Below, piece after piece: positions 1-9,401 of a stretch of DNA of 44,376 bases. Source of the DNA: Candidatus Uhrbacteria bacterium GW2011_GWC2_41_11. Its GTDB lineage: Bacteria; Patescibacteriota; Patescibacteriia; UBA9934; GWF2-40-263. Position numbers and translations under genes: made by a program. The DNA is taken from positions 1 to 44,376 of the forward strand of contig LCAH01000006.1 in NCBI GenBank assembly GCA_000996355.1, written 5' to 3'. Below the pieces are notes generated by a model. It searched no databases, had not been told where the DNA came from, and saw only the letters and a list, made by a program, of their open reading frames with translations. The first letter of the stretch is position 1. Each line of letters opens with the position of its first letter.

Positions 1-22
1 AATTCAACGCTTTTTTTATTAC

Positions 23-901
23 TTATTCTTGACTATCAGTTTTTGTCTCATCGCCTTTTTGCGCAAGACTTGTAAGGAATCTTGTCACATCATCGCTGAT
101 CTTTGATTCAAGCGAACGTTGCTCTATCTCTGCTCGCGTTGTAATATAGTTTCTGAGCCCTTCAAGTACAACATCTTTGTTCATGCTGGCAAGGAACGCA
201 TCTCGAGCAGCTACAAGTTCAGCATATGGTTTACCAATCATCTCCTCGGTAACGCTAAGACCTCGTCTCATTTTCTTGATGACGTGTCCTATCTCTCTGT
301 TACTAAGAGGCGATTCGAATAAGTATTGTCCAATAACACTCCAATCATCTGCAGTAATGCTTGGACACCCTCCGCCTTTGCTTAAGGTTCTTTTCGCATA
401 CTCTGCAAACTCTGCTGGCGTCTTAAATCGTGTCAGCTCAAGGATCTCATCAAACAATCTGCTCTTTGTTGCATCATCAATACCATCAAGATAATTTGCG
501 TCCATAATAGACAAGAACTTACCGTTCTTTGGAATGTAGGTTCCATCGAACATTCTAAAGTACACAGAAAGCGTTTGTTGCTGCTCTGCACTCAATCGTG
601 GATCTTTTCTTGATTGGAAAATAGTATCAGCATCGGCAACATACATGACAACAACTCCTGGGAAGCTGTTTATTTTATTTGCTAATGCGGAAAGTTCATT
701 CGCTGTTTTATTTTGATAGTGTGATGCGTAGTCTGTAACGTTATGCGTAAACGCCCAGCAGGGTAACCCTTTTTGTTGCATAAGATCAGCAAATGATCGC
801 AAGAGCGCATGCGCAGTAAAGGTTTTTCCAGATCCTGGTTCCCCGGTCAGAAACACATTTTTTCCGATTTTGAGAATGGCAAGCGCTTCAGCCTGGGTCA
901 T
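23..901 (-). CDS. AAA-type ATPase (P-loop NTPase)
   Basis: Walker A GEPGSGKT in MTQAEALAILKIGKNVFLTGEPGSGKTFTAHALL; downstream FLSIMDANYLDGIDDATKSRLFDEI resembles AAA core. Start moved to internal ATG at 901 because the upstream 62 aa of the ORF overlap the divergent gene. Confidence 0.75.
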   Translation of the reverse strand: MTQAEALAILKIGKNVFLTGEPGSGKTFTAHALLRSFADLMQQKGLPCWAFTHNVTDYASHYQNKTANELSALANKINSFPGVVVMYVADADTIFQSRKDPRLSAEQQQTLSVYFRMFDGTYIPKNGKFLSIMDANYLDGIDDATKSRLFDEILELTRFKTPAEFAEYAKRTLSKGGGCPSITADDWSVIGQYLFESPLSNREIGHVIKKMRRGLSVTEEMIGKPYAELVAARDAFLASMNKDVVLEGLRNYITTRAEIEQRSLESKISDDVTRFLTSLAQKGDETKTDSQE

Positions 902-1000
902 AAGAAAATAAAGGGAAAGATAGCTCGACCAGTATAACAGAATTCGTTTGAAACTCTCGAAATATGCTATCCTACTTTCATAATCCTTGTCTTTAACTGT

Positions 1001-1306
1001 ATGCAAACCTGTATTTCGTGCGGCATGCCACTGGAAAATCAAACCGATATTGGAGCGGAAATGGAAAAAGGATCTGCTTGTATTCATTGCGTGAATGCAG
1101 ATGGAACCCTCAAAAGTTGCGGAGAAATTTTTGAAGGAGGTGTTGCTTTTTTCCTTTCCACAGGAGTGGAGGATCGTACTTTAGCTGAACGAATCACCCG
1201 AAAAAACATGAAACTCCAACCTGCATGGCAAGATGGAGCTTGTGACTGTCTCCAAGGAGACGAAGCAACAGAGGAAGAATTTCAAGCAGCATTGGAGAAA
1301 CTATAA
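1001..1306 (+). CDS. putative zinc-ribbon domain protein
   Basis: CISCGMPLEN...ACIHCVNADG and later CDCL cysteine pattern; 101 aa ORF divergent from the AAA gene. Confidence 0.7.
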   Translation: MQTCISCGMPLENQTDIGAEMEKGSACIHCVNADGTLKSCGEIFEGGVAFFLSTGVEDRTLAERITRKNMKLQPAWQDGACDCLQGDEATEEEFQAALEKL

Positions 1307-1408
1307 AAAGAAGGACACATGGGAGGCAAATGGTACATGGGGAAACAAGCGGCTCATGGAAAAACTCATCCCTTGAATCCCCTGCATCTCATGAGCCCCT
1401 TGCACCTC

Positions 1409-1612
1409 TTAAATTTTGGTCACATCAACCGTAACTTCTGTTTCCTGCTCATTTTTTTTCACAGATAGTTGGGCATAAGAACTTGGACACATCCCGACAA
1501 CAACAAGCAAAATAAGTGTCGCAAACATGGTCATTGAAATAAAAACGAGACGAGTTTTTTTATGGATATTAAAGATGATTAATGATTCGAATATTTCCAT
1601 CCACCACAACAA
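1409..1612 (-). CDS. possible small secreted protein
   Basis: Hydrophobic segment MTMFATLILLVVVGMCPSSYAQ resembles a signal peptide; short ORF overlapping the 3' end of the peptidase E gene. Confidence 0.3.
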   Translation of the reverse strand: MLWWMEIFESLIIFNIHKKTRLVFISMTMFATLILLVVVGMCPSSYAQLSVKKNEQETEVTVDVTKI

Positions 1613-2180
1613 TCATTTGATTATCTGTGAGTCGAGTGACTTGTTTTCCTGTTTTATGTTCGTATATCTGCACTGCTTCTTCTTCTCCAAAACGATCATG
1701 ATGTGGGTTGATCACAAGATCAACTAAACCCATTCCTGTATAATCTGTCAGACCAACATTATTTGGATCAGCTGGTTCAGCTGTCCCAATATCTGTTCCA
1801 GCAACAATGGTTCCAGCACTGACACCGACATAGATTTTTCCCTGTTGAATGAGTTCCTGTACCAGTTGATCAAAACCACTCTCACAAATATATTTCATAA
1901 GATAAAACGTATTTCCACCTTGCACATATACGATATCCTTATCTACAAAAAGAGGACGAAGTTCTTCAATAGACTTTCCTTCAAGATCAATATCTTCGAC
2001 CGTAAATCCAAGATCTCGCATAAAAGTAACATCTCTTACAGCAAACGATGGATCAGGTTCTCCTTTTGCTGCAGTTATAATATGAGCAACCTTCATTTGA
2101 TGAGCTGGTTTGGGAAGAAGTGCGAGAATTTCATTCTTCATACGCATGCCAGCAGAAGTGAGGATAAGGGTGATAGACAC
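1569..2180 (-). CDS. peptidase E-like (S51 / type 1 glutamine amidotransferase-like) protein
   Basis: VQGGNTFYLMKYI and GVSAGTIVAG nucleophile-elbow motifs typical of S51 dipeptidase E. Confidence 0.85.
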   Translation of the reverse strand: MSITLILTSAGMRMKNEILALLPKPAHQMKVAHIITAAKGEPDPSFAVRDVTFMRDLGFTVEDIDLEGKSIEELRPLFVDKDIVYVQGGNTFYLMKYICESGFDQLVQELIQQGKIYVGVSAGTIVAGTDIGTAEPADPNNVGLTDYTGMGLVDLVINPHHDRFGEEEAVQIYEHKTGKQVTRLTDNQMIVVVDGNIRIINHL

Positions 2181-2186
2181 AAAATG

Positions 2187-2702
2187 TTACTTAGTTATTT
2201 CCTCCCTCAATCGATCAAAAAGAGGATCTTGTATTCCTTCAGGAAGCTGTTCCAAAATATATTTTCCAATATCCATACTTCTTTGTATTTCATCTGAGTG
2301 ACCGACTGATTGATAAAATTTTAAACTATCCAACGTATCAGCTGCTTTCACAATAAGTGCATCTTTTCCAAAGAAAGAACAACGCACGACCATGTCTTGC
2401 CATTGTTCTTTTTTGCTCTCGATGGTTCTCTTTTGCGTATTCGCAACAATAATATTGAAGACGTTTTGACCAAAAAGGTCTAAAACGACTTTTTGCGAAA
2501 CCTCTGTCCACTCCAGAATATCATGAAGTAATCCAGCAAGAATACTATCTTCTGAATATTCGTGGTCATATAAATAGATTCCGACTCTCATCGCATGCAT
2601 CAAAATCGGTTTCTTTCGATCCTGACCTGCTGGCATATACTGACAAAGGAGTTGGACAGCTTTTTCAAATTTTAATTCCAATATCTTATTTCCCAGATTC
2701 AT
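2187..2702 (-). CDS. HD-domain phosphohydrolase (RelA/SpoT-like HD fold)
   Basis: KPILMHAMRVGIYL...ILAGLLHDILEWT...KAADTLDSLKF pattern of HD hydrolases. Confidence 0.75.
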   Translation of the reverse strand: MNLGNKILELKFEKAVQLLCQYMPAGQDRKKPILMHAMRVGIYLYDHEYSEDSILAGLLHDILEWTEVSQKVVLDLFGQNVFNIIVANTQKRTIESKKEQWQDMVVRCSFFGKDALIVKAADTLDSLKFYQSVGHSDEIQRSMDIGKYILEQLPEGIQDPLFDRLREEITK

Positions 2703-3408
2703 ATTGATCTTGCATTTGCTTGAGTAACGGATGGTCTGGCATCAATTCTTTCATAAGTTGTGGCATACGAACATACCATTCTTCAATAACATCAACATGA
2801 GGAATGCCCTGATTTTGGCGTTCACGAAAAAATGAAAACTTCCGTTTAAAAAATTCATGATGCTGCTCAAGTCGTTCTTTGCTCTCAAGTGTCCATAAAG
2901 ATTCTTGAAGAGCTATGGATTCTTTTTGATCAATGATTTTAGCATCAAGATATCGATTTTTTGATACATCAAAATCAATCGACTGAACAATTGCTTCAGA
3001 ACCAAAAATAATATCTGTAACTTTTCTCACTCGTTCACGACGAGTTTCTTCACAAAAAATCACAATCATTCCATTTAATTTTTGTTCATCAAAAATCTGT
3101 TTTGCAAAAACCAAATTCTCAAGAGTAGATAATGATTTTTGTTCTAAATAAAATTTGCATTTTTCTGTACTATGTTTCAATTCAGGTCGTTTCATTATTT
3201 TTTGCAAATAATAAGCGATCACAGCTGCTTCCGTCTCTTCATAAGGTGATTCCATTGCTGTTGGCCCACCACAAGGAATAATAACCACTTCATCGATCAC
3301 ACTTTTTGAATAGATGTGATTAAAAACAATATTCAAATATGTGTGATAATTTTCATCATTATCTATATCTTTTGGAATCCCGTATCCACAAATAATATAC
3401 GTGGTCAT
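2686..3408 (-). CDS. DUF218 / YdcF-ElyC-like protein
   Basis: VVIIPCGGPTAMESPYEETEAAVIAYYLQ ... LEQKSLSTLENLVFAK matches the SGG...SEA...E.S.sT.EN pattern of DUF218. Confidence 0.65.
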   Translation of the reverse strand: MTTYIICGYGIPKDIDNDENYHTYLNIVFNHIYSKSVIDEVVIIPCGGPTAMESPYEETEAAVIAYYLQKIMKRPELKHSTEKCKFYLEQKSLSTLENLVFAKQIFDEQKLNGMIVIFCEETRRERVRKVTDIIFGSEAIVQSIDFDVSKNRYLDAKIIDQKESIALQESLWTLESKERLEQHHEFFKRKFSFFRERQNQGIPHVDVIEEWYVRMPQLMKELMPDHPLLKQMQDQYESGK

Positions 3409-3959
3409 AAATAAAAAACTGTCATATTTTCAACATTCTTTGCTTCCTCAATTGTGTGTTCTTTCACTACTGTTAAAACAATTTCTGAAACAGAACCTTT
3501 AAACAAATATTCATTTCCTAATTCATTCAATGCAACCATGTAATCGTCCGAGCTTAGATCTATTCCAATCGTGATATGTGGTCGAAAATTTTCCTCGTAT
3601 GTTTTTGTTTTCTCCTCAAAAAAATTTAAGTATTCAACCAAAATGGCTCGTAATCTTTTTTGAAGATCTAAAAGCAAAAAATTTTGTTTCGGACCAATCA
3701 TGACGCAATTTTTCTCGGTCTTTGTTTCTTCTGGAATCAAGGTATCAAATATGACATCAATACGATGATTTGGAATGTGAAAATCTGAGAAAAAAGAAGA
3801 AACACGTTTTTTTATATCCGATACTTGCTCTTCTGAAATAATACGTGGTTGTATCAATGTGATATGAGGATCGTACGCATCGTGATATTTCTTACGAAAT
3901 GCATCTAACCAAGTATTTCGATCCAAAACAACTCTCGCATACATGGCAAAAATTTTCAT
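3405..3959 (-). CDS. 2H phosphoesterase / 2'-5' RNA ligase-like protein
   Basis: Two HxTx motifs: DPHITLIQP and RPHITIGIDL. Start MKIFAMYARVV chosen (ORF track start at 3983). Confidence 0.8.
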   Translation of the reverse strand: MKIFAMYARVVLDRNTWLDAFRKKYHDAYDPHITLIQPRIISEEQVSDIKKRVSSFFSDFHIPNHRIDVIFDTLIPEETKTEKNCVMIGPKQNFLLLDLQKRLRAILVEYLNFFEEKTKTYEENFRPHITIGIDLSSDDYMVALNELGNEYLFKGSVSEIVLTVVKEHTIEEAKNVENMTVFYL

Positions 3960-3963
3960 AGTC

Positions 3964-4815
3964 TCAAAAAACATGTCCATCACAAATCATTCTTCCACCA
4001 TCTACCACAATTGATTGACCATTGATGTACGAAGATTCAGCTCCTGCCAAAAACGAAACAACATGTGCAATTTCATCAGGTTCACAAACACGTTTCATTG
4101 GATATCCGAGTGCAATATCTCCATGCCATTTTTGAAGTTCTTCTGGTGATCGATTATTTTCTGAATTCGCAATTTTCACAAATCCTGGGAGAACGGCATT
4201 GGCGCGAATTTGAGGAGCAAAATCTACTGCGATACTTCGTGTGAGTGCATCAATGGCTGCTTTGGAAACGGAATACACACTAAAATTTGGAAGAGCCACA
4301 AAACTTTCAATCGACGAAATGTTTACTATCGTTCCTCCACCAGATTCCAAAAGAAGTGGAATAGTATATTTTGCCATTTTAAAATATCCATTGAGATTCA
4401 CTTCAAGCGTTGCGTTCCATTCTTCTTCAGAAATTTCTGCTACATTTTTCATCATACCAGAACCATAACGTGCTACGGTATTTACAAGACAATGAAGACC
4501 ACCATACATATCTTTGGTCGTCTGAATAATGCGTCCAATATCGGCTGTCTTTGTCACATCTGCTTGGATAAAAACCGCGTGTCCACCACCTGCCTCAATA
4601 AGTTCAACTGTCTTTTGTCCCATCTCTCCCAAATCAACTACCACAACATTGTATCCATCTTTTGCTAATCGCAACGCAATCGCTCCCCCAATCGACGGAC
4701 CCCCATCTTTATATCCCATAGCCGCACCCGTAACGATCGCTGTTTTTTTAGACATAGATTTTATGATTTTGTAAGAGAATGAATGGAGAAAAACATGGTC
4801 TAATATTGAACTCAT
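3964..4815 (-). CDS. SDR family oxidoreductase
   Basis: TGAAMGYKDGGPSIGGAIA Rossmann motif, VNISS, YSVSK catalytic motif. Start either 4815 (ATGA overlap with upstream gene) or 4755 (MSKKTAIVTGAA). Confidence 0.9.
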   Translation of the reverse strand: MSSILDHVFLHSFSYKIIKSMSKKTAIVTGAAMGYKDGGPSIGGAIALRLAKDGYNVVVVDLGEMGQKTVELIEAGGGHAVFIQADVTKTADIGRIIQTTKDMYGGLHCLVNTVARYGSGMMKNVAEISEEEWNATLEVNLNGYFKMAKYTIPLLLESGGGTIVNISSIESFVALPNFSVYSVSKAAIDALTRSIAVDFAPQIRANAVLPGFVKIANSENNRSPEELQKWHGDIALGYPMKRVCEPDEIAHVVSFLAGAESSYINGQSIVVDGGRMICDGHVF

Positions 4816-5297
4816 GAAAATTCTTGAATGTTATCTGGTAAATGATCCATTCCACCGAATTCCTTAACCGAAACAGATTTAATTTTCTTCTTTTTCTCCG
4901 AATCAATGTTGGTATAGGTCATTTCCAAAGATCCACCAATACTCTCACAATCGTCTTCAATAAGAATATCTGGCATAAATCGTTCAGCAACATCTTTATA
5001 CTCCTCACCTTGTTTTCGAAAAAAGAGTTCTCCTTGCGGAAATTTGTATTTGAAAAGAAGGGTATGTATGATTTCAACTTCTTCAAAATTCTGTCGCGAT
5101 GTAAGATAAGCGATTTCAGCACCTTGTTCTTTCCATCCGTTCAATTTCTCTACAACATTTCCAATCGGAACATACGAGACAAAATCATAAACCGAAGTTT
5201 CTTTGTCTTTCACCTGCTTTACTCGTTCTTCCCTGGTTCGTCCCACTCCAGCCATGTGCATGAAAATGGTTCCTTCTGTAAAAATGAGAATTTTCAT
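4812..5297 (-). CDS. HAD-fold-like protein with degenerate motif I
   Basis: MKILIFTEGTIFMH at the N-terminus, AYLTSR, and ILIEDDCESIGG near the C-terminus, in HAD-like order; start at MKILIF. Confidence 0.5.
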   Translation of the reverse strand: MKILIFTEGTIFMHMAGVGRTREERVKQVKDKETSVYDFVSYVPIGNVVEKLNGWKEQGAEIAYLTSRQNFEEVEIIHTLLFKYKFPQGELFFRKQGEEYKDVAERFMPDILIEDDCESIGGSLEMTYTNIDSEKKKKIKSVSVKEFGGMDHLPDNIQEFS

Positions 5298-5301
5298 AGT
5301 C

Positions 5302-5724
5302 TCAATAGCCTTCTTCATTGCTCGACCAAATCACCAACACAGCCACCACAGGAGTCACGAACGCGAGCAATAGGGCAAAAAAAACATATTCTCCAAAATC
5401 ATTTCGCATATTCCAAGCAACTATGGTCGCAATAAGACTTGCAAACAAAGATAAAATCATTTGCCAGTTGCGATGATTTTTTGTGTGACGAATCGCCATG
5501 GCCCACCATATTCCACTCATGAATACCGGAAACAAAAAAAGATTGGGAGAGAAAAAACGCGAAACAAATCCTGGAAGAAAAAAATCCAAAAGAAAAAAAC
5601 CAACAAACGAAACAAGCGAACTTAAGAAAAGTGTTCGTGCCAACATTTCAGAAGGTGAATAATGATCACGTAAAAACCACATAGTTACAAACGTTCTTTT
5701 ATTTCTTGTTTCATTTTTTCCCAA
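5302..5724 (-). CDS. multi-pass membrane protein of unknown function
   Basis: At least four hydrophobic segments (e.g. TLFLSSLVSFVGFFLLDFFLPGF); overlaps upstream gene. Confidence 0.6.
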   Translation of the reverse strand: MGKNETRNKRTFVTMWFLRDHYSPSEMLARTLFLSSLVSFVGFFLLDFFLPGFVSRFFSPNLFLFPVFMSGIWWAMAIRHTKNHRNWQMILSLFASLIATIVAWNMRNDFGEYVFFALLLAFVTPVVAVLVIWSSNEEGY

Positions 5725-7148
5725 GTAAGCACTGGGCGTTGTAAAGTCAAACGCACACCTCCAAGCAAAAACTCCTGCGTAGATGCATCAATTCCTGGAA
5801 GTGAAAAAACAAATTTCCATGTTTCATCCTGAAAAGAAAGAATGGATGCATCCATTTTCACATCTACCACAAACCAGTTTCCCTCTTTTTTTGGAGCCTT
5901 ATATTTTGCCATAATAAAATCAATTCCTTGACGATCCAAATCAGTGTCTGCACGCAAACGAACAGGATCCGGACGAAAATATTGCTCTGGAGCAAACGCA
6001 AACAAACCATCTCCACGAATGATCATATCCCCTTTTGGAATGTGACCAGAAAGCACACCGAGTTCATCCAACACGGTGCGATATTCTTCATAGGGCTTTG
6101 TCACAGAAATAATTGTCTTCCCGACTTGAACATCCTGAACAGCATCCGCATGTTGAGTCACAAACTGGAGGTGTTTTCCTTCTGTCCAAAAAGAAACAGG
6201 GCGTGGAGTTTCTTGATATCCCACTTCATCAGCCAAATAGAGTTGGTTTAAAAAAACCATTTTTTGTTGAGAAGTAATAATGGAACGGAAAAAAATATCA
6301 TGTTCTGCTTGTAATTGAACTTTATACACTCCTTCTGGAAGGTGTAGAATATCCAAAGTCAGTGTTTTTAACGCAGATGGGCGACTATTATCTCCGGTAT
6401 TTCCATCATCCAGTGCCCGTACCTCTCCAACGGATTGACCTGCTTCGTTCAAAACAACCACACGAAGAGCATCATCCCCATTTGTACGGTTCATATCCAT
6501 GTAACGAATATCAAAATGAAGCGTCTCGTTTTTAATATACGTATAAAATTCATGAAATCCGCGCAAAGATACATCAATCGTTTGTTTTTCGTTTGAAGGA
6601 TTATATGTACTTAAACGAAAAGGTGTCTCAAGCGCATAATGATAAGTTGCGATCTGTTCACGAGCAGGTGGATGTTTACGAAACGCATCAATAGATTCGT
6701 AAACAGGATCACGTTGAAGAAGCACAAAACCATCCTGTTCTAAACGATTCCAAGAAGAATGATCGATCAATAGATTTTGTAATGGATGCAGGTCATATAC
6801 TTCCCCAACATTTTGAGCCAATGCACCAAATTCCACGATTGGCACTGTCTCATTTTTAAACCACACTTCTGCTTGAACCATATCAAATCGTCGATGTGGG
6901 TGCACAAAGAAAAAAGCAGGATCTCCCACAATGGATTGAACCCAATCTCCAGAAGCATCCACATAAGGCTCACGCACACGAGTGTCTGGAAGGACACGCT
7001 CTATAAATGCAGACTGACCATGAACCGAACGTTCTGTGACAAATACTCCAGACGGAACAAGATTCATCCAAACAAGCCAACAAAAAATTCCAACGGGAAG
7101 AACCGCGATCAATCCTTGGAGCACACGAATAAACCAATGAGATTTCAT
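5685..7148 (-). CDS. membrane-anchored extracellular protein of unknown function
   Basis: N-terminal hydrophobic helix VLQGLIAVLPVGIFCWLVWMNL followed by a soluble ~450-aa region; start overlaps the GT39-like gene stop. Confidence 0.65.
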   Translation of the reverse strand: MKSHWFIRVLQGLIAVLPVGIFCWLVWMNLVPSGVFVTERSVHGQSAFIERVLPDTRVREPYVDASGDWVQSIVGDPAFFFVHPHRRFDMVQAEVWFKNETVPIVEFGALAQNVGEVYDLHPLQNLLIDHSSWNRLEQDGFVLLQRDPVYESIDAFRKHPPAREQIATYHYALETPFRLSTYNPSNEKQTIDVSLRGFHEFYTYIKNETLHFDIRYMDMNRTNGDDALRVVVLNEAGQSVGEVRALDDGNTGDNSRPSALKTLTLDILHLPEGVYKVQLQAEHDIFFRSIITSQQKMVFLNQLYLADEVGYQETPRPVSFWTEGKHLQFVTQHADAVQDVQVGKTIISVTKPYEEYRTVLDELGVLSGHIPKGDMIIRGDGLFAFAPEQYFRPDPVRLRADTDLDRQGIDFIMAKYKAPKKEGNWFVVDVKMDASILSFQDETWKFVFSLPGIDASTQEFLLGGVRLTLQRPVLTWEKMKQEIKERL

Positions 7149-8788
7149 GGATGAAACAAAACAAAATGATACAACGATTCTTGTCCGAATGTTTCTCTAT
7201 GTTCAATTCGTAAACCTAAAGGTGGAAGTTTTTCTGTGTTCAAATAATTCACATCTACTTCAGGGAGGGTAATCCCGTAATAATAAAGCGGTGCACGAGA
7301 AGCAATATCTGGCAGAAGCGCATAAGTTTTTTCATCACGAAGCGGATAGCGAATACGACGTTCTGGAAAAAACAATTTATCCGCACGATCAACAATAAAA
7401 ACAGCATCAGGTTCTGTCAGAATAAAAACACGATCACGAATCGCTGTGTAAGTAACCAGTCGTTCACGCATCGCAACAAGTCCATCTTGAGGTGCAAAAA
7501 AAGCCGCACGCATTCCTAATCCAAACAAAAGAAGCATCATGCACCCATAGGCAAACCGCCTCGCAAATTGGGTACGCGCTCGACGGCAAATCCACTGAAC
7601 TGCGAGGGCGACAAATGGTGTGGTCATCACAAAAATTGGAAGCCAGTAACGAATGTATGAATTTCCAATCGTAACCACAGATGGATCTGGGTTATCATGA
7701 ATGGTCCAGCTTCCATACATGAGAGCAAGCCAACCAGCCACAAAGAGAAACAAAAAAAGATACGCTCCGCGTGCGTGCCAGGAAACATTTTGTTCTCCAT
7801 TTTTTGTAAAAATCAAAGGAATTCCTAATAAAACCAACACAGAAATCCACCAAAATAATTCAATTCCATACAACCGTACATTCATCCACGCGATACGCGG
7901 ATGAATTCCAAATGGCGCAATTTCTACCAATGAACGATCTTGTGTTTGAGGAGAAACAGGGATCGAAACAATACTTGCTTGCTCGTCAGCAATTCCAACG
8001 GTATATCCGGTTGCAAACAGATTGCTGTAGAGTGAACGATTAAACAAAAGCAAAGGAATAAGAACAAGGATGACACCAAATATGGCAACAACTATTCTGA
8101 ACCACCCAAACCGTTTCCCTATCCAAAAAAGACAAACAAAAAAGAGGATACCGACCCAGACCGCTTCGGATGTACGAACAAAAAGAGAAAAACCCACACA
8201 CATTCCTCCGAGAAGTGCATCAATCCACGAGGGAATATATCTGAACCGTTCACGGAAAAAATGAAACGGATGAACCAGGAAAAAAAAAGCGGCAAAAATA
8301 AGACAGGAAGTGAAAAGGACGTTATGCATGAGTCCGCGTGCTGTGTAATACCACCAAGCCGGATGCGAAAAAAGAAGAAGACTTGCAAGTAGTGCGGTTC
8401 GTGAACCAAACAAACGCCGTAAAATCGCATACCATGCAAACACGGCAAAAACCGCAATCACTGGAGTCATCACAGACAAAGACATTCCTCCAAATATACG
8501 AATAAACAGACCATACAAAACAGGAAGTCCAAGAAAACTTCCAGGCAACAGACGCCCATGAAACGCCACAATACTTCGCGGATACAACACATCACCAAGC
8601 ACTTCATTTAATGGTTCAGAAATAAATAAACGCCCATGTTTCGCAAATGTCTGTGCAAAAAATGCATTCGCTGTTTCATCCGGTGAATTATACAAAGGAC
8701 GTGGAAGAGTAAGAATGAGAGAGGAAACAAAAAAAAGACAACTGAAAAAAACGAGAATAAAAAAATGTTGCTTTGTTTCAGATGCCAT
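7145..8788 (-). CDS. GT39/ArnT-like integral membrane glycosyltransferase
   Basis: Multi-TM protein with early acidic loop NSPDETANAFFAQTF typical of GT-C enzymes. Confidence 0.65.
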   Translation of the reverse strand: MASETKQHFFILVFFSCLFFVSSLILTLPRPLYNSPDETANAFFAQTFAKHGRLFISEPLNEVLGDVLYPRSIVAFHGRLLPGSFLGLPVLYGLFIRIFGGMSLSVMTPVIAVFAVFAWYAILRRLFGSRTALLASLLLFSHPAWWYYTARGLMHNVLFTSCLIFAAFFFLVHPFHFFRERFRYIPSWIDALLGGMCVGFSLFVRTSEAVWVGILFFVCLFWIGKRFGWFRIVVAIFGVILVLIPLLLFNRSLYSNLFATGYTVGIADEQASIVSIPVSPQTQDRSLVEIAPFGIHPRIAWMNVRLYGIELFWWISVLVLLGIPLIFTKNGEQNVSWHARGAYLFLFLFVAGWLALMYGSWTIHDNPDPSVVTIGNSYIRYWLPIFVMTTPFVALAVQWICRRARTQFARRFAYGCMMLLLFGLGMRAAFFAPQDGLVAMRERLVTYTAIRDRVFILTEPDAVFIVDRADKLFFPERRIRYPLRDEKTYALLPDIASRAPLYYYGITLPEVDVNYLNTEKLPPLGLRIEHRETFGQESLYHFVLFHP

Positions 8789-9398
8789 ACGTCAACATAC
8801 TCAAAAAAGCAAAAAGGATAGAAACAGAAAGTGTTCCAATGGACAAATAGGTAAAGACATCAATTTGAAACCATAAAGCAATAAGAAGAAAAAGGACACC
8901 GGTCACCTGAAGAAACATTTTTGTTTTTCCAAACACATTTGCGCTCAAAATTTTTCCTTTGTGCGTATGACGATATCCACCAATAATAATCATGACTTCC
9001 ACGAGGAGAATTAAAATAGCAATCGAAGGATGCAAATGTTTGTACACAACCAAGAGAACAACAGATCCAATAAGAATTTTATCTGCCACAGGATCGTACA
9101 ATGTCCCCCAGGCGGTAATCTGTCCGCGAACCCGTGCCAGCGAACCGTCTAATGCATCCGTAAATGCCGTAAAAAAGAAGAGCGGAACGCCAATTTCATA
9201 TTGTCCTACAGCCAAAAACCACAAAACAAACGGCGTAAAAAGAAACCGAAGAACCGTGACATGATTGGGATGAATTTCAGGTGGAATCAACGGAAGAAAA
9301 AACCGTTGAAACAAAAAATCATGAGGATAGAGTTTTGCCGGATCTCTGGAAATCCCCTGCCGGTGTTTTTTCAAAAAATTTCTTATGGCTTGAAACAT
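8778..9398 (-). CDS. CDP-alcohol phosphatidyltransferase family protein
   Basis: DALDGSLARVRGQITAWGTLYDPVADK matches the D-x2-DG-x2-AR-x8-G-x3-D-x3-D signature; multiple TM helices. Confidence 0.9.
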   Translation of the reverse strand: MFQAIRNFLKKHRQGISRDPAKLYPHDFLFQRFFLPLIPPEIHPNHVTVLRFLFTPFVLWFLAVGQYEIGVPLFFFTAFTDALDGSLARVRGQITAWGTLYDPVADKILIGSVVLLVVYKHLHPSIAILILLVEVMIIIGGYRHTHKGKILSANVFGKTKMFLQVTGVLFLLIALWFQIDVFTYLSIGTLSVSILFAFLSMLTYGI

Positions 9399-9401
9399 GG
9401 T

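Noticed and set aside
23-901. Full PIF1/RecD-like helicase
   Set aside because: The N-terminus resembles those helicases but no helicase motifs beyond the P-loop/AAA region are present; called a generic AAA ATPase.
1340-1400. GGCTCATG / CATGAGCC inverted repeat after the zinc-ribbon gene
   Set aside because: Only 8 bp with a long spacer and no T tract; likely chance.
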